Of a DNA stretch of 64,000 nt, positions 24,453 through 32,477 are shown piece after piece; within the stretch, counting starts at the first letter, position 1; the number at the start of each line of letters is the position of its first letter. The notes under the pieces are model-generated. The model worked only from the letters and a program-made list of their open reading frames with translations. It had not been told where the DNA came from and did no database searches. The stretch comes from Bacteroidales bacterium UBA7009 (GTDB lineage Bacteria > Bacteroidota > Bacteroidia > Bacteroidales > Paludibacteraceae). The position numbers and the translations under genes are program-made. The stretch lies in NCBI GenBank assembly GCA_002449665.1, contig DJXH01000058.1:9999-73998 (forward strand). The letters are read 5' to 3'.

Positions 24453-26975
24453 CTACTTTACCACTCTGCCGAGGGCATCGTAGGTGACACCTTCACGGAT
24501 GATATAAAGTTGTCCGTTATATATAACTTTTTGTGCTTTGACAGGATTAGCAATCGGCTCAACGAAGTCTAAGTCTGTTGTATAGTCGTAGGCAGACGGC
24601 ACGGAAGGCAGTTTGACCGATGAGCCGGTAAAGATACGGAACTCGTTGGGTTGCAAAGTATAAGACGATTGTGCTTTGATGCCGTCAGCATAGTAGTCGT
24701 ACCACGTACCTTCGGGCAGGGTGATGTTGAGCGTTTTAGTAGCGGAGAAGTTGGCTACGGCATAGACATCATTGCCCCACTGAACGAAGCGTTCTTGTGC
24801 TCCGGCATAGAGTTTGCTTGCGGTAGGATTGCCTTCAAACAATTTGGGTATCAAACGTGTGCGCAGTTGTATGGCTTGTGCGAGACGTTGATAAGCCAGC
24901 ATACGAGATCCTTCACGGAACCAACCTGCTGCTTCGGGGCGGTATTTGGTGTTCATCTTAAACTCTGCCGTATCTTTTTTGCTGCCGTTTGTATAGATAT
25001 ATTCGGCTTTGACAGGCATTTTATACGGGTTCCTTCCCCAATCTGCCTTGCTGTTCTGCCATTTGGAGAAGTCGTATGCGAGTTCGTCAAACTGATAGAA
25101 GAGTTGCGGTCCGTCCATAAGACACTGCAAACCTATCACAGCCGGTACACGTCCTGCGCGGTCGGCTTCGCTTGAGGTAAGCGTACCTTCACCCCATTGT
25201 TTGGCTTTGAAGAAGGGGCGTTCTTCATCGTGGTTGTTGCAGTAAGAGACATAGTTATCAAGGTTGGCATCCGACAGTTTATCTCCTGTGAGCCAAGCAC
25301 CTGCTGCCTGCTCGAAGGCGTCGGCGGTATTCTGCCAGCACATCATACCTGCCTCAACCAATTTCGGGCGGTCGGTTTTCATATTGCCACCCCAGTGTTC
25401 AAGCATAAGGTAAGAGCCCGGGGAAACGGACTGCATAACATCGTAATACTCGTTGATGTTTTTAAGCGCTGTATTGGTGGTGCCGCACAATCCGTGAGAT
25501 AGGTCGAAGCGGTAGCCGTCCACCTTATACTCTGTGAGCCAATAGGCGACAGCGCGGCGGAACATATCCTTAGCGGGTGCAAAGTCATGGTTCCAGTCCT
25601 GATATACATTATCGGAGTGCGGGACACGCGAATCAATATTAAACCAAGGGTTGAAGCGCAGGTCGGTAATAGTCTCGTTGCTTGAGGTCCACGGATAGAG
25701 TTTATTCATCGGGTTCTGCCCTGTGGCGTGGTTGAAGACCATATCAAGGACGACGGCGATGCCGCGTTTGTGGCACTCGTCAACGAGCAGTTTGAGGTCT
25801 TCGGGCGAACCGTAAGTTTTGTCCACGGCGAAATAGTGGTTAGGCGAATAGCCCCACGACTCATTGCCGTCAAACTCTGTAACGGGCATCAGTTCGAGAC
25901 AGTTGATACCGAGGTTAGATATATAGTCCAACCTGTCTAACAAAGCGGGCAGGCTGTGGTAGGGGGTGAAATCATATACCCAAGTCTCGTATATGATGAG
26001 GTTGTTTTTGTCGGGGCGCACGAAGTTGACTGTAGCATCCGACCACTGGTAGGCGGGTTTGCCAGGCTGAATGACGGTTACATAGCCGTTGTCCGCGCCG
26101 GAAAGGGGATAGCCTATAAGGTCGGGGTGTAAAGTGCGTGGTTCATAGTGGTCATCGGGGTGAATGAGTTTTTCGGAGAAGAGGTCAGAAATCTGTTTTT
26201 TCACTCCGTCAGCGCGCATTACGGCATACTGGAAGCGATATTCTTTGCCGCTTTCAAGTCCGTTGAGGGTAATCCAGAAATAGTTGCCGTCGCGATAGAG
26301 TTGGTAGTCATTATTTAGTTTCCAGTCGGTCATATCGCCGATAAGAAAGACGTGTTGAGCAGGTTCAAGATTTGAGTTATTGTTTGCAGTTTTGTCGCCT
26401 GCGGCAAAGGTGCAGAGTGTAACGGATGTGCCGTCTTCGCCGTAGTATATACCGTTAACGACTCCGGCGGGGCGCGGTTTTTCTACAACAGAAGCGGGGG
26501 TAAAGTTTTTCCATATATCGTCATCGGGGGTCTCTTTACCTATATATACGAGTATATCTCCGCCTGAAGTCGTTTTGCCTTCGAGGGAGTTGTTGCCCTT
26601 GCCGTTGTGGAAGACCATAACGATAGCAGTAATTTCTTCTGTAGTCGGGCAGGAGAAATAGGTATAGAGGTTGTCAATGGTGAGTTGCCAGAGGTTGCCT
26701 GTTTTGGTCCATTGCGGTTCGGTGGTCGTTCCCCAAGCATCGTTCTTAATATGTTTCCAGTCGTGTATGTCTTTGGATGAGGCGGTGATCAGTCCTATAT
26801 GGGAGTAACATTCTGTGGCAGTTGCCATACCGCCATTGCCTTTGGTGGGGTCGAAGGTGAGGATGATTTGACCGTCATAATTGACAGGTATAGGAGATGG
26901 AGATGATACTACCTGTGCTGTAAGAGAGACTAAAGTGAGTGTAACAGCAGCGATAAACGTAAAGAGACGTTTCAT
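24453..26975 (-). CDS. Secreted GH13 alpha-amylase-family enzyme (840 residues) with C-terminal tail
   Basis: A signal peptide (MKRLFTFIAAVTLTLVSLTAQ) is followed by an N-terminal beta domain (about 25-150), an isoamylase-type E-set domain (about 205-255, HVFLIGDMTDW...GKEYRFQYAV) and the GH13 catalytic barrel from about residue 325. Catalytic residues are visible: nucleophile Asp491 in GYRFDLSHG, acid/base Glu526 in LMLEHWGG, and Asp583 in CNNHDEERP; region I reads VVLDMVFNHATG. It should hydrolyse or rearrange alpha-1,4/1,6-glucan outside the cytoplasm; exact specificity is open. The last 28 residues (NGQLYIIREGVTYDALGRVV) are the tail shared with neighbouring secreted proteins, probably a T9SS sorting signal. 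It is the last gene of the minus-strand starch cluster. Confidence 0.88.
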   Translation of the reverse strand: MKRLFTFIAAVTLTLVSLTAQVVSSPSPIPVNYDGQIILTFDPTKGNGGMATATECYSHIGLITASSKDIHDWKHIKNDAWGTTTEPQWTKTGNLWQLTIDNLYTYFSCPTTEEITAIVMVFHNGKGNNSLEGKTTSGGDILVYIGKETPDDDIWKNFTPASVVEKPRPAGVVNGIYYGEDGTSVTLCTFAAGDKTANNNSNLEPAQHVFLIGDMTDWKLNNDYQLYRDGNYFWITLNGLESGKEYRFQYAVMRADGVKKQISDLFSEKLIHPDDHYEPRTLHPDLIGYPLSGADNGYVTVIQPGKPAYQWSDATVNFVRPDKNNLIIYETWVYDFTPYHSLPALLDRLDYISNLGINCLELMPVTEFDGNESWGYSPNHYFAVDKTYGSPEDLKLLVDECHKRGIAVVLDMVFNHATGQNPMNKLYPWTSSNETITDLRFNPWFNIDSRVPHSDNVYQDWNHDFAPAKDMFRRAVAYWLTEYKVDGYRFDLSHGLCGTTNTALKNINEYYDVMQSVSPGSYLMLEHWGGNMKTDRPKLVEAGMMCWQNTADAFEQAAGAWLTGDKLSDANLDNYVSYCNNHDEERPFFKAKQWGEGTLTSSEADRAGRVPAVIGLQCLMDGPQLFYQFDELAYDFSKWQNSKADWGRNPYKMPVKAEYIYTNGSKKDTAEFKMNTKYRPEAAGWFREGSRMLAYQRLAQAIQLRTRLIPKLFEGNPTASKLYAGAQERFVQWGNDVYAVANFSATKTLNITLPEGTWYDYYADGIKAQSSYTLQPNEFRIFTGSSVKLPSVPSAYDYTTDLDFVEPIANPVKAQKVIYNGQLYIIREGVTYDALGRVVK

Positions 26976-27020
26976 AGTAATAGATATTTTGTGAGATTAT
27001 TATAAGTTTTTTATGCGTGA

Positions 27021-27047
27021 ATAAGGGCGGTAGTCAGCCGCCCTTAT
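27021..27047 (-). terminator. Hairpin between the 473-residue protein gene and the 840-residue amylase gene
   Basis: ATAAGGGCGG (27021-27030) and CCGCCCTTAT (27038-27047) form a perfect 10-bp stem with a 7-nt loop just after the stop codon at 27066. No T run follows on the minus strand, so it may be an RNA-stabilising or weak attenuating hairpin and not a strong terminator. A related hairpin occurs at 28575-28601. Confidence 0.55.
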
Positions 27048-27065
27048 CCTATGTTGTGCTAATGA

Positions 27066-28487
27066 TTAGCGAACAACTGCACCTTGTGCGTTGTAGAGTC
27101 TGCCATCACGGAGGATGTAGAGCTGACCGTCAATCATCATCTTGCCTTCGGCTTGTGCTTCACCGTTGATGGTGTCAATGCCGGTTGACTCACCACCTTC
27201 TTCTGCGATAGTAAGGATGGTAACTTGAATATTGCTATTATAGAAACCTACAAGACCTTTGATAGTATATGTGGCAGTTTCGTCCAATTCCTCAATCAGA
27301 CTGCTCTTGTCGTAGACATTGAACTCTACTTCATTGAACGTACCGATGTAGTTCTTTGCAGTTTCTGAGGCAACGAGGCTAACGCCATGATACATAAGGA
27401 TGTAGTTAACATCAGTTGCAACGGGAACTGATACAGCATCATCGATAGCAGGAACATCACCTTTGGTAATTTTCAAGTCTGCGAAAGATGTGGAAGGAAT
27501 GACCTCAGGAGTGGATTTATAGATATCTATTTTACCTGCCAAACCGGCTTCTACATGATCACCGGCTTCCAGACCGTAATTGCTCTTGAAGATCTGGGTC
27601 ATACCGGTCTCGTCTTTAATATAGATGTTGCCACCGGAAACATAAACTACATCAAAAGCACCAAGGACAACCTCTGTATCTTTATCGGCTGCATTGGCTT
27701 CAGCACAAGTGGTGTAAGTAACCTCTGTCTTGGTGATATAGATTTCGTTGTTTTCAAAAGCAACAAGTTTGATATAGAAGTTGTAGATACCATCTTCTTT
27801 TACGCTGAAAGTCATATCGTTGGCTTCAACGAGGTCTGCACCTTGCATAATTGTGCCTGTGAAAGCAACCTCACCGCAATAGCTGTACAGAGAGATAACG
27901 TCGGTGGTGGTGAGAGAGAGGTTCTCTACTTCCCATTGTTCGCCGCCGCCGATAGCCTCACCTTTGGTACCGCGAACAAACTGGTCGTTAACCATCAGAC
28001 CATAGTTGTCGGTGCAAACGACCTCGCCGCCTTCGGAAGTAGTAACAGTCAATGTGTTTATTTGAACGGTACTTTTAATGATGTTGAAAGTAACGAGATT
28101 TGCTTCTCCTGCCCAAGTTTTTTCTGCTCCATCATAACCATCGGCAGTAACATAAGTTGAAGTCAGATTACTACCTGCAAACTCAATGCCTGTAATATTT
28201 GCACCATTTTTGGTAGAAACGGTAAGCCTAGCATCTTTATAACCACGAAGGTTAATTACTCCAGTGTTGGTGTTAGAAAAGAAACGGAAGCCATTACCTT
28301 GAGAAAAATTTACGGTAAGAACTACATTCCCAAAAGTAATTTGTTCTCCATCCTCAACTTGGGTGAATTCACCTTTTGCAGGGTTGGTATAACCAAACCC
28401 TGAAGCATCAGAGAAATCAAAAGTCACCTGAGCCATAGCACCTACTGCCATTACGGCAGCAACAAACAAAGAAAGAATTTTCTTCAT
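27066..28487 (-). CDS. Secreted multidomain protein of unknown function (473 residues) with C-terminal tail
   Basis: It has a signal peptide (MKKILSLFVAAVMAVGAMAQ) followed by an all-beta N-terminal domain (about 20-155). The next module (about 157-255, from CTDNYGLMVNDQFV to IYNFYIKLVAFENNEIYI) also occurs near the C-terminus of the 952-residue protein upstream. Then comes an OB-fold-like region (about 265-340, VLGAFDVVYVSGGNIYIKDETGMTQIF) and another beta region. The last 25 residues (IDGQLYILRDGRLYNAQGAV) are the tail also found in its neighbours. No catalytic site is visible. Position in the starch cluster suggests carbohydrate binding at the cell surface, which is inference. Confidence 0.75.
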   Translation of the reverse strand: MKKILSLFVAAVMAVGAMAQVTFDFSDASGFGYTNPAKGEFTQVEDGEQITFGNVVLTVNFSQGNGFRFFSNTNTGVINLRGYKDARLTVSTKNGANITGIEFAGSNLTSTYVTADGYDGAEKTWAGEANLVTFNIIKSTVQINTLTVTTSEGGEVVCTDNYGLMVNDQFVRGTKGEAIGGGEQWEVENLSLTTTDVISLYSYCGEVAFTGTIMQGADLVEANDMTFSVKEDGIYNFYIKLVAFENNEIYITKTEVTYTTCAEANAADKDTEVVLGAFDVVYVSGGNIYIKDETGMTQIFKSNYGLEAGDHVEAGLAGKIDIYKSTPEVIPSTSFADLKITKGDVPAIDDAVSVPVATDVNYILMYHGVSLVASETAKNYIGTFNEVEFNVYDKSSLIEELDETATYTIKGLVGFYNSNIQVTILTIAEEGGESTGIDTINGEAQAEGKMMIDGQLYILRDGRLYNAQGAVVR

Positions 28488-28574
28488 AATGTTTTAGTTT
28501 TTAATAATTAGTTAATTAGATAATTAAATATATTTCGGCCGGACAGTCTCGCTATCCACCCTTAAAATTTGTAA

Positions 28575-28601
28575 GCAGAGGCGGGTATCAGCCGCCCCTG
28601 C
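28575..28601 (-). terminator. Hairpin between the 952- and 473-residue protein genes
   Basis: GCAGAGGCGG (28575-28584) and CCGCCCCTGC (28592-28601) form a 10-bp stem with one mismatch, right after the stop codon at 28611. Loop and upper stem (GCGG..TATCAGCCGCC) resemble the hairpin at 27021-27047, so the two intergenic spacers share a common element. Confidence 0.55.
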
Positions 28602-28610
28602 CTTATAAGT

Positions 28611-31469
28611 TTAGCGAACTACTGCGCCTTGAGCATTATACATAACGCCATCGCGAACGATGTAGAGCTGACCGTTGACGATCACTTTAGTTGCTTTGTC
28701 TGCATTGTTCATAACCTCTGTCAGAGCAGTTGTCCCACCTGCTGTATAAACTACATATACGTCAGATGTTCCACCGTTGTATATTCTGATATAGAAGGCG
28801 TAAGTGCCGGCTTCGGTGATAGTATAAGTCTGTGCTTCAGTATCGGTTGTGAAGCTGCTATAACTGTCATCACGCGGAGTGAGTACCCATTGTGCCAAAT
28901 TGCAGTTGTCATACAGAGCAACAACATCGCCTACAGCAAGAGTAGTTGTTATCATATACTCTGCACCGTTATCTACGACTGCCTCTGTATTGAGTTCGGC
29001 AGCAACGAAAGTGCCGTTTACAATCAGACCATACTCGCCGCTGCACTCAGCGGGGATATCCTCTGCTGTAGCGTAGAGAGCCTCACCATAGATGTAAGGT
29101 TTAGCGGCATCAACAACGATATTGCCCGTCTGGTTGCCCTCACCCGAACCACCATTGTTGGCGATGAACATATTGTTATCGTCAGTGAAGGTGTAGGTAT
29201 ATACATCATAGCCGTTGATTTGCTCTTCGGTCTTGGTCATAGCCTCACCGGGCCAATCCATAGCAGTCTGTGCAACTACATTTCTGCGACCTGCAACGCC
29301 CTCTGCCGGAGCCTCGTAATATACGTAGGCATTAACAACTGTCCAGTTGTAGATATTTACGAAGTAAATAGTGATATCCTTCGGTTCGGGTTGTTGCTCA
29401 ACGTAGAAATTACCGCTTACGGTAAACGTCGTTGTCTCTTCGGCTACAGCGTATGTTACTACTACATCACCTGCCTCAGCAAGAGTGAAGATAATATTAT
29501 CAGTATCGTCTGTAGTCAGACCTTCGGCTTTCTCGCTCAATGCACTGTAACCTACAGCGGCATCCCAATTAAGAGCTGTCAGAACTTTCATCGAATAGGT
29601 ACCGGCAGCAAGAGACATCGTGTAACTGTCTTCTGTTACCTTAATGGCTTTCTCTAAGTTCCAAGCATTACCCTCTCCAAGAAGGGCATCATCACCGATT
29701 ATATAGAACTTAGCAGGAGTCTCGGGTACATATACTTCCCAAGTACCGGCAGCCCAGTCAGTAACGGTAAATACCATCGATGCGCCTATCTCCATATTTG
29801 CCATACGGTTCCAAGCTTCCCAACCGGGGACTTCGGCTTCGGCATTCATACGTACAAATATAATACTGTCTGCCTCGGCATTGACCTTAACCGACAACGT
29901 ATCACCTTCGCCTGCAAAGAAGCTTGTCCACTCGCCTGCGAGGTTCTCACCCCATACCCAAGCGGCTATCTTGGCATCTGCCTCTGACCACATATTCGGA
30001 ACTATACGCAAGTCAACCATCTCAGGCTCTACTACTGGCTCTACATAGAAGTTACCATTTACAACAAACGTCGTTGTCTCTTCGGCTACAGCGTATGTTA
30101 CTACTACATCACCTGCCTCGGCAAGAGTGAAGATAATATTATCAGTATCGTCTGTAGTCAGACCTTCGGCTTTCTCACTCAATGCACTGTAACCTACAGC
30201 GGCATCCCAATTAAGTGCAGTCAGAACCTTCATTGAATAAGTACCGGCAGCAAGAGACATTGTGTAACTGTCTTCTGTTACCTTAATGGCTTTCTCAAAG
30301 TTCCAAGCATTACCCTCTCCAAGAAGGGCATCATCACCGATTATATAGAACTTAGCAGGAGTCTCGGGTACCGGGATAGCCTCTAAAGAAGCATACCAAG
30401 TACCATCGTTGTAATAAGCCTTAGTTGCATCGCGAAGGATTTCAGTGGTTTGATCTCCGTCAGTAATGAAGATTACCCAGTTGAAGTTCTCGGGGAAGGT
30501 ATAAGAATATACATCGAAGCCGTTTACTTGTGCCTCGGTCTTAGTCATAGCCTCGCCGGGCCAACCTTTGTGATTAGCTATGGTGGTTGTATTGTTCTCG
30601 TCTGCTTGCCATACGTAAGCATTGACAGCAGTAGCTTTGGTTGTATTAACGAAGTAGATAGTAGTGTCATCCACTTTCACCTCTTCTTCCTTTGTACCGC
30701 TTACGAAAGTAAGAACGAGACCTTTGTCGGTTTGAGCGAGACGGAATACAGCATTGGTATAAGTTCCTGAAACTGCGAGATTTGAGTTACCGTCATCAAA
30801 GCGAGCTTGCAAAGTATAGTCGGCTTCAAGAGCGATGACATCACCTTCCTGGGCTGCACCATAGTTTTGGCTGTTCCAATCAAGTGTGGTGGCTACCTTA
30901 AACTCACCAAACATACGATCGATGCTGATGGTATAAGTCTTTGCTTCCTCATTGTAAGTAAAGGCGGGGGAGTTTTCTATATCCCAACTATTGAAGTTAC
31001 CTACAAGGTAGTAAGAAGCGACTTCTGTTTCTCCGCCTTCTTCACCACCTTCACCACCTTCGCCTGTTTCACCAGTGGTGAACACAGACCAAGTACCGGA
31101 TATATTATCCCAGCCGTCTGCGAGAGTAAAGAGGTCTTTCCCTGTTTCAAGCGTGATGTCAGCAGTTTGATTCCACTTTTTTGACCATTTGTTTTCCAAT
31201 GCGCTAAAGGTTGCTTGATCAAGCGTTTTGTCAAGAGCGACAAAGATAACCGTAGTGTTACCATCGGGAATAGTGGTCTCATACGTACCTTCTGAACCCT
31301 CCACAGCGGTCATCAAATCTGACCAACCATTAGACGATTCGTTGAAATAATAGGCTGCATACTTGTCTGTATTCCCTGCCCAATTTGAATTGGGAACAAA
31401 ATACAACTTACCAGCCCAAGCCGTGATGCTCATAAGTAGCATTAGGCCAAAAGAGAGAATCTTTTTCAT
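28611..31469 (-). CDS. Secreted multimodular starch-binding-type protein (952 residues) with C-terminal tail
   Basis: A signal peptide (to about residue 19) precedes a chain of beta modules and no enzyme domain. Residues about 20-130 are a KWNQT module (also in the two neighbours upstream), with a diverged second copy at about 483-580. Residues 151-260 begin YYLVGNFNSWD, like starch-binding Ig-type modules of SusE/SusF. Two CBM26-like modules (TIYFVN..VNAYVW..WPGEAMTKT) lie at about 268-365 and 697-800. A further module (FYIIGDDALLGEGNAWN) occurs twice, at about 372-478 and 586-692, almost identical at DNA level. Residues about 805-905 match a module of the 473-residue protein. The final 28 residues are the shared tail. 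Starch binding is inferred from the CBM26-like modules and the three amylases in the cluster. Confidence 0.8.
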   Translation of the reverse strand: MKKILSFGLMLLMSITAWAGKLYFVPNSNWAGNTDKYAAYYFNESSNGWSDLMTAVEGSEGTYETTIPDGNTTVIFVALDKTLDQATFSALENKWSKKWNQTADITLETGKDLFTLADGWDNISGTWSVFTTGETGEGGEGGEEGGETEVASYYLVGNFNSWDIENSPAFTYNEEAKTYTISIDRMFGEFKVATTLDWNSQNYGAAQEGDVIALEADYTLQARFDDGNSNLAVSGTYTNAVFRLAQTDKGLVLTFVSGTKEEEVKVDDTTIYFVNTTKATAVNAYVWQADENNTTTIANHKGWPGEAMTKTEAQVNGFDVYSYTFPENFNWVIFITDGDQTTEILRDATKAYYNDGTWYASLEAIPVPETPAKFYIIGDDALLGEGNAWNFEKAIKVTEDSYTMSLAAGTYSMKVLTALNWDAAVGYSALSEKAEGLTTDDTDNIIFTLAEAGDVVVTYAVAEETTTFVVNGNFYVEPVVEPEMVDLRIVPNMWSEADAKIAAWVWGENLAGEWTSFFAGEGDTLSVKVNAEADSIIFVRMNAEAEVPGWEAWNRMANMEIGASMVFTVTDWAAGTWEVYVPETPAKFYIIGDDALLGEGNAWNLEKAIKVTEDSYTMSLAAGTYSMKVLTALNWDAAVGYSALSEKAEGLTTDDTDNIIFTLAEAGDVVVTYAVAEETTTFTVSGNFYVEQQPEPKDITIYFVNIYNWTVVNAYVYYEAPAEGVAGRRNVVAQTAMDWPGEAMTKTEEQINGYDVYTYTFTDDNNMFIANNGGSGEGNQTGNIVVDAAKPYIYGEALYATAEDIPAECSGEYGLIVNGTFVAAELNTEAVVDNGAEYMITTTLAVGDVVALYDNCNLAQWVLTPRDDSYSSFTTDTEAQTYTITEAGTYAFYIRIYNGGTSDVYVVYTAGGTTALTEVMNNADKATKVIVNGQLYIVRDGVMYNAQGAVVR
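29403..29729. repeat. Direct repeat copy 1 (327 nt) inside the 952-residue protein gene
   Basis: This segment is nearly identical to 30045-30371, offset by 642 nt, with differences mostly at third codon positions and at the left edge. It codes for the FYIIGDDALLGEGNAWN module. Confidence 0.9.
30045..30371. repeat. Direct repeat copy 2 (327 nt) inside the 952-residue protein gene
   Basis: Partner of the copy at 29403-29729. The high nucleotide identity points to recent duplication or ongoing gene conversion within the gene. Confidence 0.9.
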
Positions 31470-31528
31470 AGGTTTGTTGTGTTAGTTAATAAATTAGGTG
31501 AAATGAAAATATGTTGAATACTAACATT

Positions 31529-32464
31529 TTATCTTATATACTTACGTCCGTTTTGAATCACTATACCGCGATATGAAGCATCCACTTCGCGCCCGATGAT
31601 ATTATACATCGGCGCGTTAAGGTCAAGTTCGTACTTAACCTCACCGAGAGCGGAAACCTCGGCTCCCATAAGTTTTTTCCCGGGCAGTTGGACACGCGAC
31701 AGTTCTACCGTACCGTCTTCGTTGTCATAGAGATAAAGGGTATAAACACCTGCCGCGAAAGAAAGACGATTACCACCTGCCTCTTCTATGTTGGGGTACA
31801 TAGTGCAGTGTTCGAGTTCGTCCTGATAACCTTGTGCCATATATTGTACACCGCCATTAGCATCTTGGTAGATGACGAAGAGATAACTCTTTTCCGTGCA
31901 AGCGAAAGAAACGACACCTTGTTCAAAGCGAGTGGCAGCCGAGAGTTCGACATCCTGACCATCAATATAACCTTTGTAGAACCAACCTTCAAGTCCGCCA
32001 TCCTCACCGCCAAGACCGCCTTGGTTTCCACCTTCATTACCACCCTGATTTCCGCCTTCGTTACCGCCTTGATTACCGCCGCCGGTGGCATCATATACGC
32101 CCCACTGACCTTGGTCGGGATTGCCTTCGCCGCCCCAGGCTGTGATAGTATAGAGGTCTTGACCGTCAGATAAAGTAAGGTCGGCAGTCTGATTCCACTT
32201 GTTTGCCCAACTGTTTTCAGTGGTCTCACCGTTCATACGGCAGAAAATAATGTTTGAATAACTATCGCTTATTTCGGCAGAATAAATATCGCCACTCACT
32301 TGGCTCATATCAAACCAAGTATTGTCATCGCCGTTGAAAGCATATACGGCAAAACGCGCTCCTGCCTGATTCCATAACGCAGCACCACCGGTATTAAGAT
32401 AGACGGTTGTAGCAGAAACAAAAATGGAAATAAATAAGAATAAAGAAGTAAATATTTTCTTCAT
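31529..32464 (-). CDS. Secreted KWNQT-module protein (311 residues) with type A-like T9SS tail
   Basis: It has a signal peptide (MKKIFTSLFLFISIFVSA) followed by a KWNQT module at about 19-130 (TVYLNTGGAALWNQAGARFAVYAF...NKWNQTADLTLSDGQDLYTIT...GQWGVYDA). A glycine-rich linker with alternating GGNQGGNE units (about 131-160) leads to a second beta domain (about 161-265). The C-terminus, PMYNIIGREVDASYRGIVIQ then NGRKYIR, looks like a T9SS type A sorting domain end. No catalytic residues are seen, so it is probably a carbohydrate-binding partner of the amylases. The gene lies 13 nt downstream of the 613-residue amylase gene. Confidence 0.78.
   Translation of the reverse strand: MKKIFTSLFLFISIFVSATTVYLNTGGAALWNQAGARFAVYAFNGDDNTWFDMSQVSGDIYSAEISDSYSNIIFCRMNGETTENSWANKWNQTADLTLSDGQDLYTITAWGGEGNPDQGQWGVYDATGGGNQGGNEGGNQGGNEGGNQGGLGGEDGGLEGWFYKGYIDGQDVELSAATRFEQGVVSFACTEKSYLFVIYQDANGGVQYMAQGYQDELEHCTMYPNIEEAGGNRLSFAAGVYTLYLYDNEDGTVELSRVQLPGKKLMGAEVSALGEVKYELDLNAPMYNIIGREVDASYRGIVIQNGRKYIR
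31995..32084. repeat. Short tandem repeat coding a Gly-Asn-Gln/Glu linker
   Basis: About five imperfect 12-nt units code on the minus strand for alternating GGNQ and GGNE. The variation between units is mostly at third positions. It forms the flexible linker of the 311-residue protein and is prone to length change by slippage. Confidence 0.75.
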
Positions 32465-32477
32465 AAGCTTAATTTTT

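Noticed and set aside
24160..24483. Plus-strand frame of 107 codons containing QLVRIPACHAVGREFESRPHRK
   Set aside because: The frame runs straight through tRNA-Asp; this peptide is the well-known false translation of a tRNA gene.
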